Assembly: GCA_030605745.1 (NCBI GenBank)
Contig: JAUWHT010000176.1
Coordinates: forward strand, 1 to 28,926
Direction: 5' to 3'
Length of the DNA stretch: 28,926 nucleotides
DNA from: Pirellulales bacterium
Lineage (GTDB): Bacteria; Planctomycetota; Planctomycetia; Pirellulales; Thermoguttaceae
Below the pieces are notes generated by a model. That model did not search any database, was not told the DNA's origin, and worked only from the letters and a program-made list of their open reading frames with translations. Both the position numbers and the translations under genes were made by a program. Every line of letters starts with the position of its first letter. Positions within the stretch are counted from its first letter, which is position 1. Positions 28,891 to 28,926 of this stretch are shown piece after piece.

Positions 28891-28926
28891 ATGGCAAGGA
28901 AAGATCGGAGCAACCAGCCCAATGGT
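28891..28926 (+). CDS. Partial gene at the right edge
   Basis: An ATG preceded by GAGGAGG at a good distance opens a frame MARKDRSNQPNG that continues past the window. Too little is present to recognise a family. Confidence 0.4.
   Translation, partial: MARKDRSNQPNG

Overview
The window is about 29 kb of GC-rich bacterial chromosome, most likely from a planctomycete (Pirellulales-like). The pointers are a secreted Tyr/Thr/Val- and Cys-rich repeat protein of the planctomycete 'YTV' type, a Tat-exported Gfo/Idh/MocA oxidoreductase, a GH95 fucosidase-type enzyme, a BRCT+MerR+TPR fusion protein, and many small dispersed palindromes between genes. No rRNA, tRNA, CRISPR array, prophage or recognisable transposase was seen. 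The taxonomic call is inference from gene content.

Layout. (1) 199-2393: a sugar nucleotidyltransferase overlapping a galactokinase-like GHMP kinase. (2) 2404-4521: a strong sigma70-type promoter followed by a packed, same-strand, visibly more AT-rich array of at least six small modules of toxin-antitoxin type. Several are orphaned or broken: an antitoxin without a start codon, an orphan PF09720 antitoxin, a DUF4160/DUF2442 pair, an orphan RelB-like antitoxin with a foreign C-terminus, a UPF0175 antitoxin with a 23-codon stub of its PIN-type toxin, and a DUF4258/DUF2283 pair. (3) 4548-6703: an SDR-like protein lacking the usual active-site lysine, and a dihydrodipicolinate-synthase-like aldolase. 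The array thus sits between two co-directional metabolic gene pairs.

(4) 6792-9847, minus strand: the BRCT/MerR/TPR protein, then an approximately 1.7 kb segment bounded by 89-bp inverted repeats (87/89 identical). It holds a promoter, a DUF2283 gene, a conserved hypothetical and a protein resembling only the DNA-binding half of a tyrosine recombinase. A third, diverged repeat copy lies just outside. (5) 9848-11191: the YTV-type protein. (6) 11569-19379: lipoate-ligase family protein, GH95 enzyme, phosphoglucomutase/phosphomannomutase and a large secreted protein of unknown function. (7) 19428-21938: rsmD with an altered SPPY motif, a possible cupin remnant, a secreted cyclophilin and a HicBA pair. 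(8) 21957-24941, minus: the classical rpsB-tsf-pyrH-frr translation operon with a clear promoter and leader hairpin. (9) 25101-28749, minus: a Tat-exported oxidoreductase and glutamine-dependent NAD synthetase, then the first codons of another gene at the right edge.

The two themes worth attention are the dense toxin-antitoxin array, whose decay pattern mostly loses toxins and keeps antitoxins, and several families of dispersed palindromic repeats. Some of these repeats sit exactly on gene ends, supplying stop codons or a plausible false start codon.
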